A stretch of DNA of 64,000 nt, taken from the NCBI RefSeq assembly GCF_012911845.1, contig NZ_JAAXCU010000041.1, forward strand, positions 62,001-126,000, given 5' to 3'. The DNA comes from Bacillus sp. RO2. GTDB taxonomy: Bacteria > Bacillota > Bacilli > Bacillales > Bacillaceae_I. The position numbers and the translations under genes are program-made. Below are positions 50,820-59,340 of the stretch, in pieces. The notes under the pieces were generated by a model that saw nothing but the letters and a program-made list of their open reading frames with translations, ran no database searches and was not told the origin of the DNA. Within the stretch, counting starts at the first letter, position 1. Every line of letters starts with the position of its first letter.

Positions 50820-51896
50820 CTAGTCTTCACCTCTTCTAACTTTAATATGTGTGCCAACCCCATCTAGTAAATATATTAGGATTTGAAGGGCTGCTTCATA
50901 ATTTTTAGGGATATCTTCATCATTTTGTACTCCCTGTCCTTCCACCAAATCCACCCCTATTAAACTAGGGCAATTTGACAAAACACTATATAAACAATTT
51001 CGTATGGTAGATAAAGAAGCTCCACCACTGACTGGAAAATCAACATATTGAAAATCACTAGGATCTAGGCAATCGATATCAAAGGATATATAAGCTGAAG
51101 CAGCTGGATGTTTTTGTTTCACATCAGTCATTATTTTTTTTATTAGTTCTGGAGACATGTCGCTACTAGCAACTTGAATCAACTTAGGATGCTTATAGAT
51201 TTGCCCCACTGACCTTATCCCGCGTACTCCAATCTGGATGATAGCTGCAATTTTCTCGTGTTCTAGAAGAAATTTAATAAAATTTGCATGATAAATATCA
51301 TTTTCTCGATAGGGGGATGTTCCACAGTCACTATGTGCATCAAACACAATTAACACTACGGGATCCGAAAGCTCTTTTTCAAAACTTTTTAGAATACTGT
51401 ATGTTAGTGAGTGATCGCCTCCTAGTGAAAATAAGATGCTATCTTGTCTTTTTATATGGAGAATGACATCTTTTATATTTTCTGGAATAAATGTTTTTGG
51501 TGTAAAGTCCCCCAAATCTTCAAATATAAGCCCCTCCATAAGAACATTATCATTACCATATTCAATAAGCCCAGAAGTCATAACGTTGTCAGTCCTTATA
51601 TATATAGGTTTTGTTTGTGAAAGTCTTCTTAGCGTAGAAGGAAAATGACATACAGTAGAATTAGCATTACCTGATTTTTCAGAAATACTAGCTCCTATTA
51701 TTGTTACTTCTGGACTAGGATGGCCATTAACAGGACAAAAATTAAAGAATTCTCCTTGTGTTTTTTCCAATATACACCCTGCAGGCTCTCTCTTTTGTAA
51801 AGACTCGTTTTTTTCAACTTCAAAAAACTCAGAGAACTCTATATCAGCACCTAAATGTCCAGATTTGTAATCATCTAATATATAAAGTGCTTTCAT
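50820..51896 (-). CDS. Arginase/agmatinase-fold ureohydrolase (candidate peptide arginase)
   Basis: 358 residues from the ATG at 51896 (AGGAGG 6 bases upstream). The complete manganese site is visible: GGDHS with His162, DAHSD (Asp186, His188, Asp190) and FDIDCLDP (Asp273, Asp275). The enzyme therefore should hydrolyse a guanidinium group to amine and urea. The N-terminal ~60 residues are extra compared with ordinary arginases. In the landornamide pathway (OspR) a related enzyme converts peptide Arg to ornithine; the 37-residue peptide in this operon has three core Arg residues. Action on an ACP-bound guanidino acyl group is the alternative. Confidence 0.8.
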   Translation of the reverse strand: MKALYILDDYKSGHLGADIEFSEFFEVEKNESLQKREPAGCILEKTQGEFFNFCPVNGHPSPEVTIIGASISEKSGNANSTVCHFPSTLRRLSQTKPIYIRTDNVMTSGLIEYGNDNVLMEGLIFEDLGDFTPKTFIPENIKDVILHIKRQDSILFSLGGDHSLTYSILKSFEKELSDPVVLIVFDAHSDCGTSPYRENDIYHANFIKFLLEHEKIAAIIQIGVRGIRSVGQIYKHPKLIQVASSDMSPELIKKIMTDVKQKHPAASAYISFDIDCLDPSDFQYVDFPVSGGASLSTIRNCLYSVLSNCPSLIGVDLVEGQGVQNDEDIPKNYEAALQILIYLLDGVGTHIKVRRGED

Positions 51897-51898
51897 TT

Positions 51899-53260
51899 TC
51901 AACCTCCTAACTGTAATTTTGCTTTTGGTAAATTGGAAACTCCTAGTTTTTTACGTATTACGACTAAGCCATAAAATATACCTGATATGCCTATTACATT
52001 TAACACACTTATGGTGACGTAAAAAAATTCTATTCTTTGATACGATCTAGTTAAATACCAACTAATCGCTATTATTAATATGAAATATGCTAGATTAAGC
52101 ACCACTGCTTGCAACCCTTTACCTAGCTGTTCTAATAATAATAAAGTTGTCAACATTGGCCCCATTATAATGTAGGATAGAGCTACAATACCCAGGTATT
52201 CCGTTGTGAACTCTGCAACTTCATTAGATTCTACTAATATGGAAGAAATGAAATTTCTGCTAAAGTAAACTGCTATTCCTATACCTAGATATAAATAAAA
52301 TGCTGTCTGAATACCTTTTTTGTATGCATCATACGCCCTCTCTAAACGTTCACCACCTATATTTTGGTTAATTATTATTCCAATTGCTGAACCAAGAGAA
52401 ATTGCCACGATCAGTACCATGGTCTGCACTCTATAAGCTACTCCAAACCCTGCTATTGCTTCCTCTCCAAACGGACTTACAATTTTATTAAAGAAAAAGG
52501 TACTTACGAAGATAAGGACATATGATAGCGCTACAGGAATTCCTATGGATTTTAGTTTTTGTAATCCTAAAGTTTCAAATTCAAATCCTTTAATATCTAA
52601 TTTTAAAATTTTATTTCTAATCAAATAATACATACTTAAAGATAATGATATAAAAGAAACAATTAAATTGGCCCATACAATACTCATAACTCCAGTTTGA
52701 GCATATGTAACAAATAAAAACACAAGTAATATATTTGAAAGAGCCGTAAAAACACTAATTAAACTAGAAATTTTAACTAGACCAAAGCCTCTTAAGCTTG
52801 ACATTGCTAAAGCATTTAATACTACTATGATATTGGCAAAAACCATATATCTTGCGAAGGAAATAAATTCATTGACTATAAGGTCGTTAACCTTAAAGAA
52901 AGCTGCAATCCATGGAGCTATTATACTTAATACAATGGCAATCACTGTGCTTACTATAACGCCATATAAAAGGAAATTTTTAATAAGTAAGGATATTTTC
53001 TTTTCATTCTTTCTTCCCTTCTCAATCGCAATTGCAACTTGATTTGAAATTTGGAACCCTTCAATATAAGCTGTCATTAAGAAAGAAATCGGTAGAAATA
53101 AACCCACAATGTATAATGCCACTTTATCTTCATGCCCCATAAAAAATGTATTAGCTATTTGTGTAGTTACTGTTACCGTTGATGCTAATAACATTGGTAG
53201 AAAGACCTTATATATTAGGGGGGAAATTCCGTCATTTAAATAATCCAACTTTTTAAACAT
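51899..53260 (-). CDS. MATE-family exporter
   Basis: 453 residues with 12 membrane segments in two halves (start DYLNDGISPLIYKVFLPMLL; second half KLKSIGIPVALSYVLIFVST and FGEEAIAGFGVAYRVQTMV). The paired MatE domain pattern (LIYKVFLPMLLAS; GFGVAYRV) is clear. These are Na+ or H+ driven exporters of cationic or amphiphilic compounds. Its stop codon is next to the arginase-fold start. Likely exports the finished product. Confidence 0.85.
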   Translation of the reverse strand: MFKKLDYLNDGISPLIYKVFLPMLLASTVTVTTQIANTFFMGHEDKVALYIVGLFLPISFLMTAYIEGFQISNQVAIAIEKGRKNEKKISLLIKNFLLYGVIVSTVIAIVLSIIAPWIAAFFKVNDLIVNEFISFARYMVFANIIVVLNALAMSSLRGFGLVKISSLISVFTALSNILLVFLFVTYAQTGVMSIVWANLIVSFISLSLSMYYLIRNKILKLDIKGFEFETLGLQKLKSIGIPVALSYVLIFVSTFFFNKIVSPFGEEAIAGFGVAYRVQTMVLIVAISLGSAIGIIINQNIGGERLERAYDAYKKGIQTAFYLYLGIGIAVYFSRNFISSILVESNEVAEFTTEYLGIVALSYIIMGPMLTTLLLLEQLGKGLQAVVLNLAYFILIIAISWYLTRSYQRIEFFYVTISVLNVIGISGIFYGLVVIRKKLGVSNLPKAKLQLGG

Positions 53261-53272
53261 CTCACCACTCCG

Positions 53273-54202
53273 TTAATAATGAATATAGTTAATTTCTGGT
53301 ATGTCATGAATCTTTAAATGAACATATGCTATAGATTGATTCCTATTTATTGCAACAAGTAAAACTGTCTTTCCTTTCATAGGATTATATACATCAATTA
53401 ATTCTCCTAGCGTGTACCATACATCACTACTTTGGAAATCAGACAACATGTTGTTTTTTCTTCTATATAAATTAGGGAAATCAATATCACTTATTGTTTT
53501 ATCTAAATTTTGGAGAATGATATAATCAGAGTATAGATCTAGTTGTTTTATTAATTCTTGAATCTCAAATTTTAATGTATTTAAATTAAAATTACTTAAC
53601 ACACTCTTTTGAATTTGCATTCCATATTTTAATATCTCAATAGGTCCTTCTTGTCTCCATAACTCCAATCCTACTGCTGCATCTCCATAAGAATTAAATG
53701 TATGATTAAGATATCTGTTATCCTTTATTATCAATTGTTCAGTAGCAAGTAGTGTGGCATTTTCATTTTCCTCTAACAACAAATCTATTATTTCTAATCC
53801 TCCCAGGGACCCTACAGAACCCAAGTGAGTTATACCATAATAATAACTAGGGCTTAATTGGGATAACTCTAAAATTCTGGCCAAGGGTGGATTGCCAGAT
53901 TGTCTGTCTGGAAAACTTTGTACTAATACTAATGCTTTCAATAAATCCTTATTTACATTGATTTTATTAAGACAATCAATTAGCAATGTAGCACTAGTAA
54001 CTCTTTCTCCGTTAATTAGAATGGATTCAGTAACAATCTTGTTTTCGGGAATATTTTTATAATAGGAATCGACTTCAATTATAGGCTCTATAAATTTGTA
54101 ATCATCGTTATTCTTTTTTTGATCTTCCACATACCATTTTTTATCCACAACGTTCAAACTAAAAGAGTGAATAAAAAGATTTCTTACTTTATCCTTAAAC
54201 AT
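53273..54202 (-). CDS. Degenerate KASIII-like thiolase-fold protein without catalytic Cys
   Basis: 309 residues from the ATG at 54202, which overlaps the previous gene's stop; the frame start at 54283 is too far into that gene. The middle resembles a KASIII core (LLKALVLVQSFPD, then YYGITHLGSVGSLGGLEIID, then LLATEQLIIKDN and SYGDAAVGLEL), but the position of the nucleophilic Cys holds Ser/Val, and the PHxxN His block is missing. It is probably a structural partner of one of the active KASIII proteins, as PqsB is for PqsC. The assignment rests on pattern only. Confidence 0.6.
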   Translation of the reverse strand: MFKDKVRNLFIHSFSLNVVDKKWYVEDQKKNNDDYKFIEPIIEVDSYYKNIPENKIVTESILINGERVTSATLLIDCLNKINVNKDLLKALVLVQSFPDRQSGNPPLARILELSQLSPSYYYGITHLGSVGSLGGLEIIDLLLEENENATLLATEQLIIKDNRYLNHTFNSYGDAAVGLELWRQEGPIEILKYGMQIQKSVLSNFNLNTLKFEIQELIKQLDLYSDYIILQNLDKTISDIDFPNLYRRKNNMLSDFQSSDVWYTLGELIDVYNPMKGKTVLLVAINRNQSIAYVHLKIHDIPEINYIHY

Positions 54203-55346
54203 AAGAAACCTTCCCTTGCATATATGATTGAAACAAATTGAGTTTCTGAATGTTTGAAGTTCCCTCCATGAATTCAAACCCAAACGAATCCCTAAACCAC
54301 TTATTCAATAAAGGGTGTTCATAAAGAGCTCCCTCTCCCAGCATTACCAAGGACTCTTGTGATAACGACTTTACTAGTGAAGCAGCATTAATCTTAGAAA
54401 TAGAAGCTTTATAACCTAATTTAGGATTTGAATCAATACTTATTGCAGCCTGCCGGATTAATCGTTGAGTAGTAATAATCTTAAATTTAAATCCTTCCAA
54501 TTTCATCTTCTCTTCCAAAGTGAAACTAGTACGATTATCTAATATATAATCATATATTGCCCTTGATACCCCTAATGCCATTGCGGCTACGCTTGGTCTC
54601 ATTTTATTAAATGTATTTATTATTCCCGTCATGCCTCGTTGAAACGGTCGAATATGTTGACCTATAATTTGATTGTTATTAATAAGACAGTCTTTAAATG
54701 ATAAATGGCTTAATTCTGCTCCTCTTAATCCTAATGTGTCAATTGTTTCAGTTGTAAAGCCTTCCATCTCCTTTTCAACCAATACCATATCAATTCCTAG
54801 CGGACCTTGATTAGAACGAGCAAAAACGACTCCTATTTCGCCTCGACTACCGTTACCAATAAAGTATTTTTCGCCATTTAGTATATATTGATCAGCAGAT
54901 GTTTTAAGTAGATTAGTTTCCATCAGGTTAGCATCCGATCCTTTATTTGGCTCTGACAATGCAAAAAAAGTCCAAGTGGGCTTATTAATTAGTTTCGAGT
55001 AATATTTATCTTTATGTTCTTCACTCGCTAAGTCATTAATTATAATTCCAGAAAGAGATGGACCTGGACTGGCAAGTAATACTCCGACATCACCATATGC
55101 GAGCCATTCTGCTGCAATCACTCTCTCTAAACAAGTAAGTCCAAAGTATTTATTATTATTTATTATTACAGGACTATCATTATAAGGCGCAGGTATCATC
55201 ATTCTGGATAGAATGTTTAAACTCTCTTCTCCTAAATATTCGTAGATTTTCTCTGGATAGCAATCTATAATTAAGCCAATATTCCGAAAATCATTAGCGT
55301 ATACTTGCATTAATTTTTCATATTCTAATATATCTACATTATTCAT
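54195..55346 (-). CDS. Acyl-CoA dehydrogenase-like flavoprotein
   Basis: 383 residues, full-length ACAD. FAD and substrate motifs are WTFFALSEPNKGSDAN, NGEKYFIGNGSRGEIGVV and GLRGAELSHLSFKDC. The C-terminal catalytic Glu lies in FEFMEGTSNIQKL. Such enzymes introduce a double bond at C2-C3 of acyl thioesters, including carrier-protein-bound ones. It overlaps neighbours on both sides. The adjacent upstream gene encodes only a C-terminal-type ACAD domain and may be its partner chain. Confidence 0.85.
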   Translation of the reverse strand: MNNVDILEYEKLMQVYANDFRNIGLIIDCYPEKIYEYLGEESLNILSRMMIPAPYNDSPVIINNNKYFGLTCLERVIAAEWLAYGDVGVLLASPGPSLSGIIINDLASEEHKDKYYSKLINKPTWTFFALSEPNKGSDANLMETNLLKTSADQYILNGEKYFIGNGSRGEIGVVFARSNQGPLGIDMVLVEKEMEGFTTETIDTLGLRGAELSHLSFKDCLINNNQIIGQHIRPFQRGMTGIINTFNKMRPSVAAMALGVSRAIYDYILDNRTSFTLEEKMKLEGFKFKIITTQRLIRQAAISIDSNPKLGYKASISKINAASLVKSLSQESLVMLGEGALYEHPLLNKWFRDSFGFEFMEGTSNIQKLNLFQSYMQGKVSYV

Positions 55347-56019
55347 TTACTTCTCTCCATCTTAATATATTTAGAAAAGCAAACGATAAGTATACGTACT
55401 TTCCGATGCTATCACTCTTAAAACCGTGGCCACCTGCAAGATTTATAAGAATGTTCATTACATTATCGACTTCTTCATGAACATATCTGCTAGAAACAAA
55501 GCTGCTTGGCTCAGAATCATCATATATATAGTAAGAGAGTGCTGTTTGTAATCTAACTAGTATTTCAGCGAAGTCACCTTTTATCATTTGATTCTGAATC
55601 ATAGGTATAGAACCTGTTGTTCGTTTAGTTAAATGAGCTTTTAATAATTCCATACACGAATAGGCTATACCTAAGCGGACAATGCCAATAAGTTCATTGA
55701 ACTCATTACAGGTCATTATTAAATTTTGCCCTTCACTTTTATGTTCTTCAGTTAATTTATACAGCTTAATTTTTTCATTAGATAAATATTTATCTTCAAT
55801 TAAGATATTTTTATTTTCCTCTAAAAACAATTGGGTTTTCCTTTCATTCAATAGATTTCCTTCTAAGTCAATTAAGAAATGTCCATTTGAAAAGTATGTA
55901 TGAGACTCCTCTAATGATTGGGTGATCCAATTTAAACCTTCATAGAGACCTTTTTCCCGTATTAACTTTAAGATTTGTATGTAATATTCCGATTTACTTG
56001 TTAATAGAGTATTTTTCAT
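55339..56019 (-). CDS. Short ACAD-like protein (C-terminal domain only)
   Basis: 226 residues. Residues 115-226 match the helical C-terminal domain of acyl-CoA dehydrogenases (IVRLGIAYSCMELLKAHLTK, IQNQMIKGDFAEILVRLQTA, INLAGGHGFKSDS). The N-terminal half is not recognisable and lacks the beta domain and the FAD-contact SEP/TxxGS motifs. It may form a heteromer with the full-length ACAD downstream, an arrangement known for some steroid-degrading ACADs. Its start sits directly after GGGGGAG. Confidence 0.65.
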   Translation of the reverse strand: MKNTLLTSKSEYYIQILKLIREKGLYEGLNWITQSLEESHTYFSNGHFLIDLEGNLLNERKTQLFLEENKNILIEDKYLSNEKIKLYKLTEEHKSEGQNLIMTCNEFNELIGIVRLGIAYSCMELLKAHLTKRTTGSIPMIQNQMIKGDFAEILVRLQTALSYYIYDDSEPSSFVSSRYVHEEVDNVMNILINLAGGHGFKSDSIGKYVYLSFAFLNILRWREVNE

Positions 56020-56028
56020 TTTCTCCCC

Positions 56029-56961
56029 CTAATGTTGAAAAAGTGCAACTCCTATAAAACTTCCAATGCCTACACTTATCATCAAAAATTTATCACCTTT
56101 TTTTAAACGTCTTTGCTTAATTAGATAATCAAGAATAAGAAAAGAATCCGATGTATATGTATGACCAATATCTGATAATAGATCTAAAATTACACGTTCA
56201 AATGGATAATTGGTATATTTAACAAATGACTTCCAAGTCACTTTATTTACATTATGGGGAAGGATATAATCAACATCCTTCAGGGAAATATTTGCTTTTT
56301 TTAATACTTCACTAATTGCATTAATGATAAATGGAACATATCCTTCATTAAATTTTGCCATTTGTTCTGCTGTTGCATAATACCCCTCACAAAATCTTGT
56401 ATCCTTTAAAACACTCAAAGCCAGCAATTGATTATCTGGAGTATTCTTTTCAATGATAACTGCAGAAGCGGCATCACCTATTACGGTTGAACGCTTAATA
56501 TATCTCCCTTGAGATAACATATTAGTTTGATCACCTAATAGTAATAAGATTTTACTAATGTCTTCCCTCTTTTTTAACATAATTTCTGCTAACTGCAGGG
56601 CGAAAAACGATGAGGCACATGCAAATTGAGAAACCCCCATGGCGCTTACACCACCCAACCCTAAGGGTTCAAACACTTTCCTAAATAAATTATAATCATG
56701 AGGAACTTGAGCAGTTACAGAATGACCATATAGTATGAAATCTATTCCAATATTCTCTAGATCTGGAATTTTTGAAACTACATTTTTCAATGTTTCCTCC
56801 AACCGTTGATTGTACTCGACAATAGGTACTTGATTAATTCCATAGACACGCCTTAATAATAAAGCTTCTTTTCTTTCAAATTCCCCGAGTTCAAGTATTT
56901 CTTCGATTTGCATACGATTTTCTGGAATATACGATGTTATATTAGTTAATCCTATTTTCAT
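56029..56961 (-). CDS. KASIII-family synthase with Cys-His pair
   Basis: 310 residues from the ATG at 56961, one base after the preceding stop. Nucleophile Cys115 in SQFACASSFFALQLA; His236 in ILPHNVN (PHxxN). The usual third residue Asn (GNTSAAS in FabH) is replaced by His267 in DIGHTYTSDSF. A Cys-His pair without Asn also occurs in PqsC-type enzymes, which do not use the ordinary malonyl-ACP decarboxylation. It may therefore transfer or condense an unusual acyl group. The neighbouring upstream gene encodes a Cys-less KASIII-like protein, its likely partner. Confidence 0.82.
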   Translation of the reverse strand: MKIGLTNITSYIPENRMQIEEILELGEFERKEALLLRRVYGINQVPIVEYNQRLEETLKNVVSKIPDLENIGIDFILYGHSVTAQVPHDYNLFRKVFEPLGLGGVSAMGVSQFACASSFFALQLAEIMLKKREDISKILLLLGDQTNMLSQGRYIKRSTVIGDAASAVIIEKNTPDNQLLALSVLKDTRFCEGYYATAEQMAKFNEGYVPFIINAISEVLKKANISLKDVDYILPHNVNKVTWKSFVKYTNYPFERVILDLLSDIGHTYTSDSFLILDYLIKQRRLKKGDKFLMISVGIGSFIGVALFQH

Positions 56962-56962
56962 T

Positions 56963-57775
56963 CTATTCACCGACTTGTATGAATGACATTTTATACAAGT
57001 TATCCTTTTCTTCCCCATCTATTAAAATAATTTCTGAGGAAATCCTGTTTTTTTCTATATATTTTGACAATTCAAAGAAGAGCTCTGTACAAAGATAACC
57101 ACTTGAAGATGAAGCAATGCTATCCCAGTTTTCATTTGATAAACGGAAGTGATTAAGTTTTATAGAACTTCTTAAAATTAAACTTCGTTTTTCAGTATGT
57201 TTAATCAATTCGTTAGCTTTTTGAGATAAATCTCCATTCGACCAAGACTTCAACCCTAGGGACCCCGGTTTGCTGTCTGATTCCAAAATACAAGCTATTG
57301 ATGAATCAACAATTTGTTTTAATCCAGATACTTTATAGGGTAAAGTTGATTGGTCTACAATAAGTAGGAGTGCTTTTTTACTTTTACCTGAAATAAAAGA
57401 ATCATTTATTGATTTTATTGCTATAAATGGAGCTATAATTCCTATATCCGAAATAGCAAAACCTTTTGCCTTAAGAGAATACTTTTCAATTAGATTATTT
57501 ACTGTCGAAACAGCAGGATCAATATTTGGTGTACAGTGTGCAATTACTAATAAATCAATGTCTTCTACTAAATCCTTTATAGGGTCAATCACTTGTGAGC
57601 ACATATAGCTAAAAGACAAGTTTCTACCTTCTTCTAATAGCTTTTCTTCCATTACAAGACCATAAGATTTTGCTAAATCTTTTTGAAACTGAATATTAAT
57701 GTTGTTTCGGATATAAGAAGATTTCTTAGTGAATGTCTTACCTACTATTTTGTTAATATATAGTTTACACTTCAT
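56963..57775 (-). CDS. Degenerate KASIII-like protein without catalytic residues
   Basis: 270 residues from the ATG at 57775, overlapping the ACP stop by 11 bases. The thiolase-like pattern is visible (DLLVIAHCTPNIDPAV, KAKGFAISDIGIIAPFIAIK, KSKKALLLIVDQSTLPY), but the nucleophile position (ISDIG) has no Cys and there is no PHxxN motif. Probably a non-catalytic chain of a KASIII heterodimer with the next gene, comparable in logic to PqsB-PqsC or chain-length-factor pairs. Function inferred. Confidence 0.62.
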   Translation of the reverse strand: MKCKLYINKIVGKTFTKKSSYIRNNINIQFQKDLAKSYGLVMEEKLLEEGRNLSFSYMCSQVIDPIKDLVEDIDLLVIAHCTPNIDPAVSTVNNLIEKYSLKAKGFAISDIGIIAPFIAIKSINDSFISGKSKKALLLIVDQSTLPYKVSGLKQIVDSSIACILESDSKPGSLGLKSWSNGDLSQKANELIKHTEKRSLILRSSIKLNHFRLSNENWDSIASSSSGYLCTELFFELSKYIEKNRISSEIILIDGEEKDNLYKMSFIQVGE

Positions 57776-58028
57776 GGGCAATCAGTTTTGTATTGTTTAG
57801 AATATACTTTGCAACGGTTCCTACTGTCTCAAAGTACTCCGGTTCTAAATCTTCTGGATTAATTTCAAGATTATCTATATTATCTTCTAATAACATTAAA
57901 AGTTCTAAAATTGAAGTAGAATCTAAATTTAGTGACTCTAAAGTCGTTTCCGGTGTGATTTTCACTTCTGAAGAAATATTAAGGACCTCCTTTAGCGACT
58001 CTTCGATAACTTGATATATCTTTTCCAT
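57765..58028 (-). CDS. Acyl carrier protein
   Basis: 87 residues from the ATG at 58028 (GGAGG 7 bases upstream). Four-helix ACP pattern with the attachment Ser37 in LNLDSTSILELLMLLED. The residues around Ser (LDS-T) are near the canonical DSL. The AcpS-type transferase at the operon start should load phosphopantetheine onto it. It lies between the PLP decarboxylase and the KASIII-like pair, the same grouping of ACP, decarboxylase and ATP-grasp as BtrI, BtrK and BtrJ in butirosin biosynthesis. Confidence 0.88.
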   Translation of the reverse strand: MEKIYQVIEESLKEVLNISSEVKITPETTLESLNLDSTSILELLMLLEDNIDNLEINPEDLEPEYFETVGTVAKYILNNTKLIAHEV

Positions 58029-58047
58029 AATAAAAACCTCCATTAAA

Positions 58048-59322
58048 TTATACTTTTTCTGGAACTAAATCATACAGAGTTTGTTTTCCTAAAATATCAT
58101 TAGCATTATCTCTATTTCTAATTAAATATGATTTACTGTTATGCATTAATATCTCAGCCGGATAGCCGTGACTTAAAAACAAAACCGGGGAGGCACTAGG
58201 TCCATATGCGCCTGAATTAAACACACCGATAAAGTCTCCTACCGACACTGTTGGCAATTCAACAAGCTTACCTACTAAGTCGTTAGGTGTGCATAAAGGT
58301 CCAGCTACATTATATAAATGTTTGTCAACGCCATCTAAGTTACATAAATTTTTCATTGGAAAATTCCGCTTAACAAATGAACTAATCCCAACTGCCGCCA
58401 TATGACAATTTGTCCCTCCATCGGTAATTGCAAAGAGTTCACCCCTAGATTCCTTCAGATATCTAACTTTAGAAACAAATATTCCTGATTTAGCAACTAA
58501 ATATCTCCCTAATTCCATAAATATTCTTGTGTAAGGAAACTTGTTTTTAAACTCCTTTATGACAGTATGGAGAGTTTCCCCAAGCTTTGGAAGATCTAAT
58601 TCTTTTTCTTTCTCAAAATATGGAACTCCTAAACCCCCTCCTATGTCAACAAACTGTAAATTAAAACCTAGTTTTGAACTTATTAACTGGGACAATTGTA
58701 ATATGTTAACTGTGTTTTGATAAATCTCACTATGTTCTAAAATTCGAGTACCCATATATACATGAATACCAATTATGTCAATATTAGATAAGCCCTTGAA
58801 TGAATTGGAATCACTTAGAATAAATTCTTCATCTATTCCAAATTGCCGAGGTTTTCCACCCATAGTTAATTTAGATCCTTTAGTAATAAAACTAGGATTT
58901 ATTCTTAATGCAACACTCGTTTTCTTGTTAAACTCTATCGAAATATCATTTATTAATTGTAGTTCCTGTATGGATTCACACACAATTGCATAGATAGAGT
59001 TTTCAATACAGCACTTAATTTCTTCTTCACTCTTCCCAGGACCTAAAAAAATTATATCAGCTGGATTTGTTCCAGATAATAAAACTGTTTTTAACTCTGC
59101 TAATGAAGATACCTCCGCCTTCGCACCTAAAGATTTCAAGTAATTATAAATAGTAATATTAGGATTAGCTTTAAGTGAGTAAAACAACTCTATTTCTTCA
59201 GGCATATAAGTTTTCAAGTCGTTGTAAGTCGTTTTGAGAACTTCACTATCATACCAATAGAATGGAGTTCCATATTCTTTCGCAACATCCTTAACAGAAA
59301 TTCCTTGCATTTGAAAATCCAT
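58048..59322 (-). CDS. PLP-dependent decarboxylase, DAPDC/BtrK-like
   Basis: 424 residues, fold-type III. PLP lysine Lys51 in FYSLKANPN. Further active-site motifs are AEVSSLAEL, IHVYMGTRI, DIGGGLGVPYF, ELGRYLVAKSG, then CTPNDLVG (the Cys for the second subunit's active site) and FNSGAYGPSASP. All key residues are kept. The size and the position next to an ACP and ATP-grasp gene fit BtrK, which decarboxylates an aminoacyl group on the carrier, better than lysine biosynthesis. Substrate could be Glu-, Orn- or Arg-loaded ACP. Confidence 0.85.
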   Translation of the reverse strand: MDFQMQGISVKDVAKEYGTPFYWYDSEVLKTTYNDLKTYMPEEIELFYSLKANPNITIYNYLKSLGAKAEVSSLAELKTVLLSGTNPADIIFLGPGKSEEEIKCCIENSIYAIVCESIQELQLINDISIEFNKKTSVALRINPSFITKGSKLTMGGKPRQFGIDEEFILSDSNSFKGLSNIDIIGIHVYMGTRILEHSEIYQNTVNILQLSQLISSKLGFNLQFVDIGGGLGVPYFEKEKELDLPKLGETLHTVIKEFKNKFPYTRIFMELGRYLVAKSGIFVSKVRYLKESRGELFAITDGGTNCHMAAVGISSFVKRNFPMKNLCNLDGVDKHLYNVAGPLCTPNDLVGKLVELPTVSVGDFIGVFNSGAYGPSASPVLFLSHGYPAEILMHNSKSYLIRNRDNANDILGKQTLYDLVPEKV

Positions 59323-59340
59323 ATCAAAGCCCTCCAGAAT

